The notes: a model not told the origin generated them from the sequence alone. Positions 49,725 to 58,232 are shown, numbered from the stretch's first letter. The stretch: 64,000 bases of DNA from Luteimonas aestuarii (GCF_004357985.1 NZ_SMTF01000004.1:124001-188000); one strand, 5' to 3'. Translations and numbers: made by a program.

Positions 49725-50975
49725 CTACAAGCTGGCCAGCAATCCCTGCATCACCGTGGCATAGCGTTCTGCCACGGCATCGCGATCGACATGCACACCG
49801 TCCACCACGAGGCGCTTGCCCGCCACGCGCACTTCGCGCACCAGGTTGCGGTTGCCGCTGAAGATCCAGCGATCGGCGATGTCCTCCGCTGTTGCACCGA
49901 CCAGTTGCGGCGCAGATGCATCGAGCACGATGCTGTCGTCCACGTCGTCGAACCCGGTAGACGCGGCCGCACTCGCCAGCACGCCGTCCAGCAATGTGCT
50001 GCCCACGCTGGGCGAAGCCGCGCTGACGGCGATGTTGCGGTGGCGCGTATGCAGGCGCTGCCCATACTCCAGCCAGCGCAGTTCCTCGACCGGCGACACC
50101 GAGATGTGCGAATCCGACCCGATGCCCCACGCGCCCCTGGCCCCGAGGTAATCGCGCAGCCGGAACAAGCCATCGCCGAGGTTGGCCTCGGTGGTGGGGC
50201 AGATCGCGACGGTCGCGCCGGACTTTGCGATGCCGGCCACCTCCCAGTCGTTGAGATGGGTGGCGTGCACCAGGGTCCAGCGCGCGTCCACGTCGGCATG
50301 CTGCAACAGCCACTCCACCGGGCGCAGGTCGCGCATGGCGATGCAGTCCTGCACTTCGCCCACCTGTTCGGCCACGTGGATGTGGATGCGCGCGTCGTCC
50401 GGCAAAGCCGCCAGCACGGCGCGCATCGCGTCCGCGGGCACCGCACGCAGGCTGTGCAGCGCGCAGCCGACACGCAGCTGGTCGTCCTGCCGCGCGTGCA
50501 GTGCCTCGAACAGGCGCAGGTACGCGTCCACATCGTGGCCGAAGCGCTTCTGCCGCTCGTTCAGCGCGCGTCCGTCGAAGCCACCCGTCATGTAGAGCAC
50601 AGGCAGCAGGGCCAGGCGGATACCGGTGTCGCGCGCCGCCGCCACCAGCGCATCGGACATCGCAGTGGGGTTGGCGTAGGGCGCGCCGTCCGGTGCGTGG
50701 TGCAGGTAGTGGAACTCGCAGACCGAGGTGTAGCCGGCCTCCAGCATCTCCACGTACAGCTGCGCGGCCACGGCATGCAGCGATTCCGGATCGAAGCGCG
50801 CCGCCATGCGGTACATGGTCTCGCGCCAGGTCCAGAAGGAGTCGGAAGGATGCGTCTGCCGCTCCGCCAGCCCGGCCATGGCGCGCTGGAACGCGTGCGA
50901 ATGCAGGTTGGCGATGCCCGGCAGGCGCCAGCCGGCGGGGACGGATTCGATCGCGGCGGGGCGGGACACGGGCAT
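49725..50975 (-). CDS. hutF: Formimidoylglutamate deiminase (short N-terminus)
   Basis: A 416-residue amidohydrolase that deiminates formimidoylglutamate to formylglutamate, the branch of histidine degradation used with HutG. Metal and catalytic residues are present: HSH in IANLHSHAFQRAM, Glu in SVCEFHYLHHAP, His in HIHVAEQ, His in LVHATHLND and Asp in GIGSDSHISV. Typical HutF proteins are about 450 residues; here about 35 residues of the N-terminal beta domain are missing, because the frame upstream of MPVSRPAAIES is not HutF-like. Divergent from the small membrane gene and hutI. Confidence 0.92.
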   Translation of the reverse strand: MPVSRPAAIESVPAGWRLPGIANLHSHAFQRAMAGLAERQTHPSDSFWTWRETMYRMAARFDPESLHAVAAQLYVEMLEAGYTSVCEFHYLHHAPDGAPYANPTAMSDALVAAARDTGIRLALLPVLYMTGGFDGRALNERQKRFGHDVDAYLRLFEALHARQDDQLRVGCALHSLRAVPADAMRAVLAALPDDARIHIHVAEQVGEVQDCIAMRDLRPVEWLLQHADVDARWTLVHATHLNDWEVAGIAKSGATVAICPTTEANLGDGLFRLRDYLGARGAWGIGSDSHISVSPVEELRWLEYGQRLHTRHRNIAVSAASPSVGSTLLDGVLASAAASTGFDDVDDSIVLDASAPQLVGATAEDIADRWIFSGNRNLVREVRVAGKRLVVDGVHVDRDAVAERYATVMQGLLASL

Positions 50976-51044
50976 CGGCAACGGCTTCCAGCGTGGATGC
51001 GCTAGGCTACCGTGCCGATCCCGTCGTTCACAGGGCCGATTCGC

Positions 51045-51254
51045 ATGTTCAACACATTCGCGGGCGTGGTGGTGGTGTTGATCGCCGTGGTCGTGGTCGT
51101 CCTCGTCTCGCGGGAGCGGCTGAAGGGCCCGGGTGCGCGGCGCAGCCGTGGCAACGATGCGACGGGTGCGGGCGCCTTCGGCGCCGATGGCCATCGGCGA
51201 CAGCCCGAAAGCAACTTCGATGACGGTGGCGGCGATGGGGGCGGTGGTGACTGA
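51045..51254 (+). CDS. Small single-helix membrane protein with Gly/Asp tail
   Basis: A 69-residue protein: one hydrophobic helix ([25 protein letters not shown]) and a polar, glycine-rich tail ending [11 protein letters not shown]. It sits in front of hutI and overlaps its likely GTG start by 8 bases, so it is co-translated with hutI. The composition and regular length suggest a real small membrane protein; no family is recognised and a link to histidine use is only positional. Confidence 0.62.
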   Translation: MFNTFAGVVVVLIAVVVVVLVSRERLKGPGARRSRGNDATGAGAFGADGHRRQPESNFDDGGGDGGGGD

Positions 51255-52467
51255 ACGCTGGGACGGCCTGGTCCTGGGCGCCTCGCTGGCCACGCTGGAG
51301 GGCGAAGCGGGCTACGGCGCGATCGGTGACGGCGCGCTGGCCTGGCGCGACGGCCGCATCGCGTGGGTCGGCGCACGCGCCGACCTGCCGGACGACGCAC
51401 GGCAACGCGCGGTCGAGGTGGTCGACGCCGGCGGCGGCTGGATCACCCCCGGCCTGGTGGACTGCCACACGCACGTGGTGTTCGCCGGCGACCGCGCCGG
51501 AGAGTTCGAGCAGCGCCTGCAGGGCGCGAGCTACGAAGAGATCGCGCGCCACGGCGGTGGCATCGTCTCCACCGTGCGTGCCACGCGCGAGGCCAGCGAG
51601 GACGCGCTGCTGGCGCAGTCGCTGCCACGCGCCCGTGCACTGCTGGCCGATGGCGCGGCCACGCTGGAAATCAAGTCCGGTTACGGGCTGGACTACGAAA
51701 ACGAACGCAAGATGCTGCGCGTCGCACGCCGCATCGGCGACACGCTCGGCATCGGCGTGCGCACGACCTTCCTCGGCGCGCATGCGCTGCCGCCGGAGTA
51801 CGCAGGACGCCCAGACCAGTACATCGATGCGGTGGTCGAGTGGCTGCCGCGCCTGCACGCAGAGGGACTCGTCGATGCCGTCGATGCCTTCTGCGAACGG
51901 ATCGGCTTCAGCCATGCGCAATCCAGGCGCGTGTTCGAAGCCGCCAAGGCGCTCGACCTGCCGGTGAAGCTGCATGCCGACCAGCTCAGCGATGGCGGCG
52001 GCGCGGCACTGGTCGCCGAATTCGGTGGACTCTCCGCCGACCACGTGGAATACACCTCGGCCGAAGGCGTGCGCGCGATGGCGGCCGCCGGCACGGTCGC
52101 GGTGCTGCTGCCGGGCGCGTTCCACGTGCTGCGCGAAACCACCCTGCCCCCGCTCGACGAGTTCCGTGCGCAGGGCGTGCCGATGGCGGTGGCCACCGAC
52201 TGCAATCCCGGCACCTCGCCGCTGCTCTCGCTGCGCCAGGCCATGCAACTGGCCTGCACGCATTTCCGACTGACACCCGAGGAGGCGCTGCGCGGCACCA
52301 CCGTGCACGCCGCGCGCGCACTGGCGCTGGCCGATCGCGGCACGTTGCGCGTCGGGCAGCGCGCGGATTTCGTGCACTGGAACATCGGCCAACCTGCGGA
52401 ACTGTGCTACTGGCTGGGCGGTCCGCTGGCACGCGCCGTGTATGCCGGCGGCCGCAAGGTATCCTGA
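51247..52467 (+). CDS. hutI: Imidazolonepropionase
   Basis: A 406-residue amidohydrolase that opens imidazolone propionate to formimidoylglutamate, directly before the HutF step. Metal ligands are visible in [39 protein letters not shown] and [17 protein letters not shown] 51247 ([14 protein letters not shown]) is chosen because it gives the family length; ATG 51220 and 51235 are alternatives and would overlap the small membrane gene more. Divergent from hutF, so the two together form the second half of the pathway; hutU is at 36.8 kb. Confidence 0.96.
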   Translation: MTERWDGLVLGASLATLEGEAGYGAIGDGALAWRDGRIAWVGARADLPDDARQRAVEVVDAGGGWITPGLVDCHTHVVFAGDRAGEFEQRLQGASYEEIARHGGGIVSTVRATREASEDALLAQSLPRARALLADGAATLEIKSGYGLDYENERKMLRVARRIGDTLGIGVRTTFLGAHALPPEYAGRPDQYIDAVVEWLPRLHAEGLVDAVDAFCERIGFSHAQSRRVFEAAKALDLPVKLHADQLSDGGGAALVAEFGGLSADHVEYTSAEGVRAMAAAGTVAVLLPGAFHVLRETTLPPLDEFRAQGVPMAVATDCNPGTSPLLSLRQAMQLACTHFRLTPEEALRGTTVHAARALALADRGTLRVGQRADFVHWNIGQPAELCYWLGGPLARAVYAGGRKVS

Positions 52468-52507
52468 TGCCGCCGCAACACACCCTGCCCCGACTGCCGG
52501 AGAACCG

Positions 52508-53719
52508 ATGCGCACCTGCCTGCTGCCCTGCCTGCTGTCCGTGATGCTCGCCTCGACCCCGGTCGCCGCCCAGGACGCCACCGATGCCGCACGCGCGTTG
52601 GCGCGCGACGCGATCATCGTCGACACCCACATCGATGCGCCCGGCATCCTGTCCAGCCGCTGGGCCGACCTGGGCGTTGAAGCGCCCGACCGCGAGTTCG
52701 ACTACCCGCGTGCGCGCGAAGGCGGCCTGGACGTGGCGTGGATGGCGATCTACACCTCCGCGCGCCAGGACGACAACGGTACCGCCCGGCAGGCGGCACA
52801 TGCGCAGATCGACTCGGTCGAAGCGCTGGTGCAGCGCCATCCAGACAAGTTCGCCATCCTCACCTCGCCGCGCGATATCGAGCGCCTGCGCCAGGGCGGT
52901 CGCGTGCTGCTGCCGCTCACCATGGAGAATGCCGGTCCGCTGGAAGGCGACCTGTCGCAACTGCAGGTGTTCTTCGACCGCGGCATCCGCTACATCACCC
53001 TGGCGCACAGCGCGGCGAACCGCCTCAGCGACTCGTCCTATGGCGTCGAGCGGAAGTGGAACGGCCTGAGCGGGTTTGGCCGCGAGGTGGTGGCGGAAAT
53101 GAACCGCCTGGGCATCATCGTGGACGTGTCGCATATCTCCGATGCCGCGGCGGAACAGGTGATCGCGCTCAGCACCACGCCGGTGATCGCCAGCCACTCC
53201 GCGTTCCGGCACTTCACGCCCGGGTTCGAGCGCAACATCAGCGACGAACTGGCCAAGGCGGTGGCCGCGGGCGGTGGCGTGATCCAGATTCCGTTCGGCA
53301 CGGCCTTCGTCGATCCGCGCGCCGCCGAGGTGTTGCAGGCGCGCTTCCGTGCTCGCGCCGAATTCGACCAGCGCAACGCCGCGCGCGTCGCCGCCGGCGA
53401 GCCACCCGAGGACCGCGCCGCCTTCGAGGAAGCCTTCAACCGCGAGAACCCCGCGCCGACGGAAACGCCGCTGTCCTCGGTGCTCGACCAGATCGACTAT
53501 GGCGTGCAGCTGGTCGGCATCGACCACCTGGGCATCGGCTCGGACTTCGATGGCGTCGGCGGCGAACTCGCCGAAGGCCTGCGCAGCGTGGCGGATTTCC
53601 CGAACCTCGTCGCCGGCCTGCAGGCGCGCGGCTATTCCGATGCCGACATCCGCAAGCTGCTGGGCGAAAACCTGCTGCGCGTGTGGCACGCGGTGGAAGA
53701 CGGCGCCGAGGCGCGCTGA
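52508..53719 (+). CDS. Exported membrane dipeptidase (M19)
   Basis: A 403-residue zinc dipeptidase of the M19 family with a signal peptide (MRTCLLPCLLSVMLASTPVAAQ). Zinc-site residues are seen in VDTHIDAPG (HxD), LTMENAGPL (Glu), VDVSHISD and VIASHSAFRHF (His ligands), and IGSDFDGVGG (Asp). It cleaves dipeptides, probably in the periplasm. It follows hutI by 40 bases on the same strand and ends at a strong terminator, so it may belong to the same operon; feeding peptide-derived histidine into the pathway is only a suggestion. Confidence 0.93.
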   Translation: MRTCLLPCLLSVMLASTPVAAQDATDAARALARDAIIVDTHIDAPGILSSRWADLGVEAPDREFDYPRAREGGLDVAWMAIYTSARQDDNGTARQAAHAQIDSVEALVQRHPDKFAILTSPRDIERLRQGGRVLLPLTMENAGPLEGDLSQLQVFFDRGIRYITLAHSAANRLSDSSYGVERKWNGLSGFGREVVAEMNRLGIIVDVSHISDAAAEQVIALSTTPVIASHSAFRHFTPGFERNISDELAKAVAAGGGVIQIPFGTAFVDPRAAEVLQARFRARAEFDQRNAARVAAGEPPEDRAAFEEAFNRENPAPTETPLSSVLDQIDYGVQLVGIDHLGIGSDFDGVGGELAEGLRSVADFPNLVAGLQARGYSDADIRKLLGENLLRVWHAVEDGAEAR

Positions 53720-53738
53720 CCGCCACCACCTTGCAAAC

Positions 53739-53765
53739 AAAAACCCCGCGTTTCCGCGGGGTTTT
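53739..53765. terminator. Bidirectional rho-independent terminator
   Basis: Perfect stem CCCCGCG/CGCGGGG (53744-53750, 53755-53761) with loop TTTC, flanked by an A-run on the left and a T-run on the right. It serves the dipeptidase gene on the plus strand and the THX gene on the minus strand. Confidence 0.93.
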
Positions 53766-53788
53766 CGTATGTGCCGCCCGCAGGCCGG

Positions 53789-53974
53789 TCAGTCGGCCTT
53801 CGCGACCTTCTTCACCGCCTTCTTCGCAGGCGCCTTGGTCACGGCCTTGGTGGCCTTCTTCGCCACCGGCGCGGCGGCGTTGCCCGCGGCCTTGGTGGTC
53901 GCCTTCTTGCGCGCATTGCCGTAACTGGCGTTGTAGCGCTTGCCCTTGGCGGTCTTGACGTCGCCCTTGCCCAT
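53789..53974 (-). CDS. 30S ribosomal protein THX
   Basis: A 61-residue very basic protein, starting MGKGDVKTAKGKRYNASYGNARKK. The MGKGD.KT..GK....YG..R pattern is that of ribosomal protein THX, a small peptide that sits in the head of the 30S subunit, and the Lys/Ala/Thr-rich tail is typical of gammaproteobacterial members. ATG 53974 is chosen because MGKGD is the family start. Confidence 0.88.
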   Translation of the reverse strand: MGKGDVKTAKGKRYNASYGNARKKATTKAAGNAAAPVAKKATKAVTKAPAKKAVKKVAKAD

Positions 53975-54077
53975 CGTTGGTGCTCCTGGATGCGTTCGTG
54001 GATATCGTTCGGTGCGGATGCGGCCCCAGGCCCATCCACAGGCCGCGCATCCTAGCACGCGGGCCGCGTCGCCCCGT

Positions 54078-54476
54078 TCAGCGGCGGCCGGTGGACGCGT
54101 GCGTCAGCCGCAGGTTCACCAGGTGCGCCGCGGCCAGCAGCAGGCCACCAGCGGTCATCACGACGGCGTGCAACACCCCGTGGTCGTGCAGGTGCGTGAA
54201 TGCGCCCGCCCACACCAGCAACAGGCCCGGCACCAGCAGCATCCAGGCATGGAACACGCGATGCCGACGCCAGCCCAGGGTCAGGGTGGTCGCACCCAGC
54301 AGCGTGGCGAACACCACGAAGGCCTGGTCGATGTCGATCCAGCCACCGACCTTCAGCCCCAGCGCAGGCAACAACGCCAGCGCCAGCGGCAGCAGCGCGC
54401 AATGGATGGCACACAGGAACGATGCCGCGAATCCAATGCGGTCGGCCTGTTTCAAAGCGGAGGGAGGAGAAGCCAT
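54078..54476 (-). CDS. MerC domain membrane protein
   Basis: A 132-residue inner-membrane protein with four helices and a MerC-like cysteine pair in the first helix, FLCAIHCALLPLALALL (CxxxC). A histidine-containing segment FTHLHDHGVLHAVV follows. MerC proteins move mercury across the inner membrane, but this one sits beside zinc genes and has a Zur-like site just upstream (54503-54515), so a zinc role is more likely here. That assignment is inference. Start MASPPSALK at 54476 is preferred over the open extension to 54779, which lies in the methyltransferase gene. Confidence 0.82.
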   Translation of the reverse strand: MASPPSALKQADRIGFAASFLCAIHCALLPLALALLPALGLKVGGWIDIDQAFVVFATLLGATTLTLGWRRHRVFHAWMLLVPGLLLVWAGAFTHLHDHGVLHAVVMTAGGLLLAAAHLVNLRLTHASTGRR

Positions 54477-54502
54477 GTCGGTCCGTGGGCGCGGCTTTAT
54501 TT

Positions 54503-54515
54503 GAAACATTATAAC
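54503..54515 (-). promoter_or_regulatory. Zur-like operator upstream of the MerC-domain gene
   Basis: On the minus strand GTTATAATGTTTC, inside a dyad-like AT-rich stretch. It matches much of the Zur core GTTATANTATAAC and shares 10 of 13 bases with the site at 57605-57617. It contains TTATAAT as a possible -10, so binding would block transcription. It lies 27-39 bases upstream of the start codon. Confidence 0.65.
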
Positions 54516-54564
54516 ATCAATCCGCGTGGTCGTCCCCGTGAAGAGGGTCGCCGCGGCATCCGGT

Positions 54565-55314
54565 TCAGGTCGGCTCCGCCACGACGATGTAGTCATGTCC
54601 GTGGCGCAGGCCGCCATGCTGGGTGATGGCCGCCAGGCAGCGGCGTCGCAGGGCTTCGACGTGGGCCAGCAGGGCCACCGCCAACGCCCGGTCCTCCAGC
54701 TTGGCGAGCGCCCGGGTACACATGTCGAGCTGGCTGTTGATGAAGCGGGCCCCGTAGCGGATGGGGATGCGTTCGGCATCCACCACGCGGAAACCGGACT
54801 GCTGCAGTCGTTCCAGCGTCCAGTCCAGCGGGTACTCGCGATACGGCTGGTCGCCCGCCATCAGCAGACAGGCATCGCGCAGGCGGCCGATGCGGTTGAC
54901 CAGGTAGCCCTCGGGCTCGTCCGGCACCCCGTGCACGTAGGGCTCCAGGCCCACCACGTACAGCCGCTTGCCCACCAGCGGGCGCAGTCGCGCGAACAGC
55001 TGCTCCTGCCAGTACGGTGCGAAGCCTTCGATCGCGCCCAGCAGGTAGTCGGCGACCACCGTGTCGTAACGCTCGGCCTCCAGCAGGGCCGGGTCCAGCC
55101 AGTTGCCGACCACCAGCCGGTCGTCGCCGCGCATGCGGTCGCCGATCTCGGCCCGGGTCTTGTCCGCCATCAGCGGCGAACCCGTCACCGCCGTCCAGCG
55201 CTCCGTGTCCAAGCCCAGCAGCCATCGCATCGATGACTGCCCCGTGCCTGCATCCAGCACCGAGCCCCACGGCCGATGGCCGTGGAGCTCGGTCACGCGT
55301 TCATACAGCGACAT
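54565..55314 (-). CDS. SAM-dependent methyltransferase-like protein
   Basis: A 249-residue cytoplasmic protein with a class I methyltransferase motif I, VLDAGTGQSSMRWLL, and later YDTVVADYLLGAIEGFAPYWQEQL as motif-IV-like region. It starts 13 bases behind the receptor gene on the same strand, so it is almost certainly co-transcribed with it. The substrate is unknown. The spermidine-synthase-like fold is an alternative. Its place in a zinc-uptake operon is unusual and suggests it may act on a metallophore or on the receptor. Confidence 0.72.
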   Translation of the reverse strand: MSLYERVTELHGHRPWGSVLDAGTGQSSMRWLLGLDTERWTAVTGSPLMADKTRAEIGDRMRGDDRLVVGNWLDPALLEAERYDTVVADYLLGAIEGFAPYWQEQLFARLRPLVGKRLYVVGLEPYVHGVPDEPEGYLVNRIGRLRDACLLMAGDQPYREYPLDWTLERLQQSGFRVVDAERIPIRYGARFINSQLDMCTRALAKLEDRALAVALLAHVEALRRRCLAAITQHGGLRHGHDYIVVAEPT

Positions 55315-55327
55315 CCCGGGGAACCCG

Positions 55328-57550
55328 TCAGAACGTGTAACTCACGCCGAACGTGAGGTTGCGCCCCGGCAGCGGCACCGTGTCGGCAAGGAACGATGTG
55401 TGGTTCCAGACTTCCTGGTCCAGCAGGTTGGAGCCGCGCAGGAACAGGCGGGTGCGCGCATCGGCCAGGCGATAGTTCAACGTCAGGTTGAGCATGTCGT
55501 GTCCGGGGGTGACGGTCTCGAACTCGGCGATGTCGTCCTGCCGCGCCACGTGGTACAGCTCCAGCTCGCCATCGAAGGCACCCACGCCCACGTTGACCCG
55601 GCCGCCGAAGCGCGAGGCCGGGATGCGCGGCACGCGCTCGCCGTCGCTGAAGCGCGCATTGACCCGGTCGCCGAACACCGTGAACGACAACGCGTCGGTC
55701 AGGCGCAGGGTTACCTCCGCTTCGACGCCACGGAACTCGGCATCGCGCTGGCTGTACTTGATCAGGCGGAAGTCCTCGTACTGGTCCAGCGTGCGCGCGA
55801 AGATGTAGTCGTCGATGTTGTTGGCGAACGCGCCGATGCTGTAGGTCACGTCACCCATGTGCCGACGCAGCAGCAGCTCGTAGTTGCGCGACGATTCCTT
55901 GCCGTACTCGGCGTTGTTCTCGGTACCACCGCAGGTCAGTGGGTGCGGCACCAGCCCGCACTCGTACGTGCTGGTGGCCAGGTGCACACCGCGGGCGTAC
56001 AGCTCCTGCGCATGCGGCATGCGTTCGGAGTGCGAGGCCGAGAAGGTCAGGCTGGTGTCGGGCATGAAGGTCCAGATCGCCGCCGCGGAATACGAAGTGG
56101 CGGTATCGTCGTACGCAGGCCGGCCGCGGCTGTCATTGACCGGGCGATGCCGCAGCCATTCATGGCGTGCACCCAGTTCGAAATGCCACTGTTCGCTGGG
56201 CTCGAAATGCTCGACCAGGAACACGCCGGTGCTGCGCGTGTCCACCTCCGGCATGAACGCCTCGAGACCGTCGGCCTTGAACGTGGTGTCGGCATGCTGC
56301 ACGCCGATCACGCCGGTCCAGTTGCCCAGCGGCACGTGCTCAAGCTCCACGCGGGTCTCGTAGCCCTTGTTGGTGAAGGTGGTGGTGATATCGCCATCCT
56401 CGATCTCGTGGTGTCGATAGTCGGTGTGGCTGCCGCGGAAGCGGATGCGGCTGAAACCGGCGAACGGATCGGCATACTCGCCACGCAGGTCGAAGCGCTT
56501 GCTGACCAGGTCGATCACCGGCACGCCATGCTCATCCTCGTGGTCATGGTCGTGGTCGTGGTCGTGGTCATGGCCGCCGCAGTGCAACGCGCTGCCGTGC
56601 GGGTGGCAGTCCTCGTACTCGTGGCTGTGCCCCGGCAAACCGTAGTCATCATCGCGATAGGAATACGCCAGTCCCACGTAGCCGCGATCGGTCACCCAGG
56701 ACATGCCCACGCTGGCATTGCGCGTGGTGGCGAACGTGCCATCGACGCGGGAGCCATGCGAATGATCGTCATCATGGTCATGGTCGTGGTCATGATCGTG
56801 GTCATGATCGTGGTCATCGTCGTGATCGTCGTGGTGGTCGAACGCCCGGCGGCCGGACCGGCCGAAACGATAGTCGTCGACGTCGCGATGCGACGCCTGG
56901 GCGTGCAGCACCAGGTTGGACCCGACCTGCGTGGTCACCGAGCCACCGAATGCCTGCTCGTTGGCAACCGTATTGCCTCGCACGACCAGGCGACCGTCGA
57001 AGCCGTCGGTCGGCAGCGCCGTGGGCACCTTGTTGTCGAGCACGTTGACCACGCCGCCGATCGCGCCGCCGCCGTACAGCAACGTCGCCGGGCCGCGCAG
57101 CACCTCGATGCGCTCGCCCAGCAGCGGGTCGACCGTGACCGCATGGTCGGGAGAGATGTCGGAGGCATCGAGGATCGACGCGCTGTCGGACAGGATGCGC
57201 ACGCGCGGGCCCACTTGGCCACGGATCACGGGCCGGCTGGAACCCGCGCCGAAGGTATCGGCGCGCACGCCGGGCAGATGGTCGATCGCCTCGCCGAGCG
57301 TGCCGACGCCGCGCGCCACCAGGTCCTCGCCGTCGATCACGCTGTAAGGCACGGCGATGTTGTTGGGGTCTTCGCCGATGGCGACGACGCGGACCGAGTC
57401 GAGCTGGACGACGCGGCTGGGCGACTGCGCGTCGGCGTCGGCTTCAGTCGCAGTCTCGTAGGCGGCCACGGGGGCGGCAGACACGGCGCCGAGCAGCACG
57501 AAGCCGACGGCGATACCAAGGGGATGACGGGAAAACGTGGGAGATGCCAT
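55328..57550 (-). CDS. znuD: ZnuD-like TonB-dependent receptor with His-Asp-rich loops
   Basis: A 740-residue outer-membrane receptor: signal peptide (about 1-30), TonB plug (about 55-180, GTLGEAIDHLPGVRADTFG and RIEVLRGPATLLYGGGAIGGVVNV) and a 22-strand barrel ending in VSYTF, with Phe as last residue. Two loops are extraordinarily rich in His and Asp: HDHDHDHDHDHDHDDDHSHG near residues 240-265 and HDHDHDHDHDHEDEHG near 325-345. Both are typical of zinc capture by ZnuD-like receptors. zur lies nearby and a Zur-like site is upstream. A nickel or other metal role is less likely. Confidence 0.93.
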   Translation of the reverse strand: MASPTFSRHPLGIAVGFVLLGAVSAAPVAAYETATEADADAQSPSRVVQLDSVRVVAIGEDPNNIAVPYSVIDGEDLVARGVGTLGEAIDHLPGVRADTFGAGSSRPVIRGQVGPRVRILSDSASILDASDISPDHAVTVDPLLGERIEVLRGPATLLYGGGAIGGVVNVLDNKVPTALPTDGFDGRLVVRGNTVANEQAFGGSVTTQVGSNLVLHAQASHRDVDDYRFGRSGRRAFDHHDDHDDDHDHDHDHDHDHDHDDDHSHGSRVDGTFATTRNASVGMSWVTDRGYVGLAYSYRDDDYGLPGHSHEYEDCHPHGSALHCGGHDHDHDHDHDHEDEHGVPVIDLVSKRFDLRGEYADPFAGFSRIRFRGSHTDYRHHEIEDGDITTTFTNKGYETRVELEHVPLGNWTGVIGVQHADTTFKADGLEAFMPEVDTRSTGVFLVEHFEPSEQWHFELGARHEWLRHRPVNDSRGRPAYDDTATSYSAAAIWTFMPDTSLTFSASHSERMPHAQELYARGVHLATSTYECGLVPHPLTCGGTENNAEYGKESSRNYELLLRRHMGDVTYSIGAFANNIDDYIFARTLDQYEDFRLIKYSQRDAEFRGVEAEVTLRLTDALSFTVFGDRVNARFSDGERVPRIPASRFGGRVNVGVGAFDGELELYHVARQDDIAEFETVTPGHDMLNLTLNYRLADARTRLFLRGSNLLDQEVWNHTSFLADTVPLPGRNLTFGVSYTF

Positions 57551-57604
57551 GGGAATCCGGTAGTCGAGGGAACGGGCCAGCGCGGGCTGGCGAGCAACTG
57601 TAAT

Positions 57605-57617
57605 GAAATAATATATC
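57605..57617 (-). promoter_or_regulatory. Zur-like operator upstream of the TonB receptor
   Basis: On the minus strand GATATATTATTTC in an AT-rich patch (TGATATATTATTTCATTAC), 55-67 bases upstream of the receptor start. It shares 10 of 13 bases with the site at 54503-54515. It stands out in the GC-rich surroundings. Confidence 0.6.
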
Positions 57618-57754
57618 ACTACGCGTGCCATTGGTCATTGCCGGCCCCGGAATCCCGGGCCGGCAGTGCCGGGCCCAGCTGTCGCCTCCAACCACATCCC
57701 TGTCGTCACGATGCCCAGCAGGCCCCTTGCCGCAGCGCTATGCGCCGGCCCCAA

Positions 57755-57774
57755 AAGCATGTATATACATGCTT
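57755..57774. promoter_or_regulatory. Perfect 20-bp palindrome, likely MarR operator
   Basis: AAGCATGTATATACATGCTT, identical on both strands, ends 20 bases upstream of the MarR start at 57795. MarR-family repressors usually bind such 16-20 bp palindromes overlapping their own promoter, so autoregulation is likely. Confidence 0.85.
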
Positions 57775-57794
57775 ATTCCGGGCGTCCGTATCCA

Positions 57795-58232
57795 ATGCCT
57801 TCCTCGCCGCACTTCGTTTCCACCTGCACCTGCTTCCGCCTGCGCAAGTTCAGCCGGCTGCTGTCGCAGCGCTACGACGCGGCGCTTGCGCCGGCCGGAC
57901 TCAACGTGAACCAGCTGTCGATCCTGCGCCGGGCCAGTCATGCGCCACACACCATCGGCTCGCTCGCCACCGAGCTGGGCATGGAGCGCAGCACGCTCAG
58001 CCGCGACCTCAAGCACGTCGCTGCAAAGGGCTGGATTCGCATGGCGACGGGTGAGGATGCCCGGCAGAAACGGATCGTCGTGACGGCGGTTGGCCAACGC
58101 ATCATCGCTCGCGCCCTTCCTCTGTGGCGCGAGGCGCAGGAGAGCACAGGCGATATCGTGGGACAGGACGCGCTGCAGCGACTGCACGGCGATCTCGACG
58201 CCGCGCTCGAACGATTGGCCTCGGTACCGTGA
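57795..58232 (+). CDS. MarR family transcriptional regulator
   Basis: A 145-residue MarR-type winged-helix protein. Helix 1 carries STCTCFRLRKFSRLLSQRYDAAL, and the recognition helix and wing lie in TIGSLATELGMERSTLSRDLKHVAAKGWIRMATGEDARQKRIV. The CTC pair near the N-terminus could sense oxidants, as in some redox-responsive MarR proteins, but this is not proven. The start at 57795 follows a perfect palindrome. GTGA overlap with the MFS gene shows an operon: regulator plus pump. Confidence 0.93.
   Translation: MPSSPHFVSTCTCFRLRKFSRLLSQRYDAALAPAGLNVNQLSILRRASHAPHTIGSLATELGMERSTLSRDLKHVAAKGWIRMATGEDARQKRIVVTAVGQRIIARALPLWREAQESTGDIVGQDALQRLHGDLDAALERLASVP

Noticed and set aside
53839..54058. 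Alternative frames over the THX gene reading as Arg/Pro-rich proteins
   Set aside because: The MGKGD frame matches THX; the others are composition artefacts.
56759..56840. GTGGTC/ATGGTC simple repeat as a non-coding microsatellite
   Set aside because: It encodes the His-Asp loop of the TonB receptor in frame.
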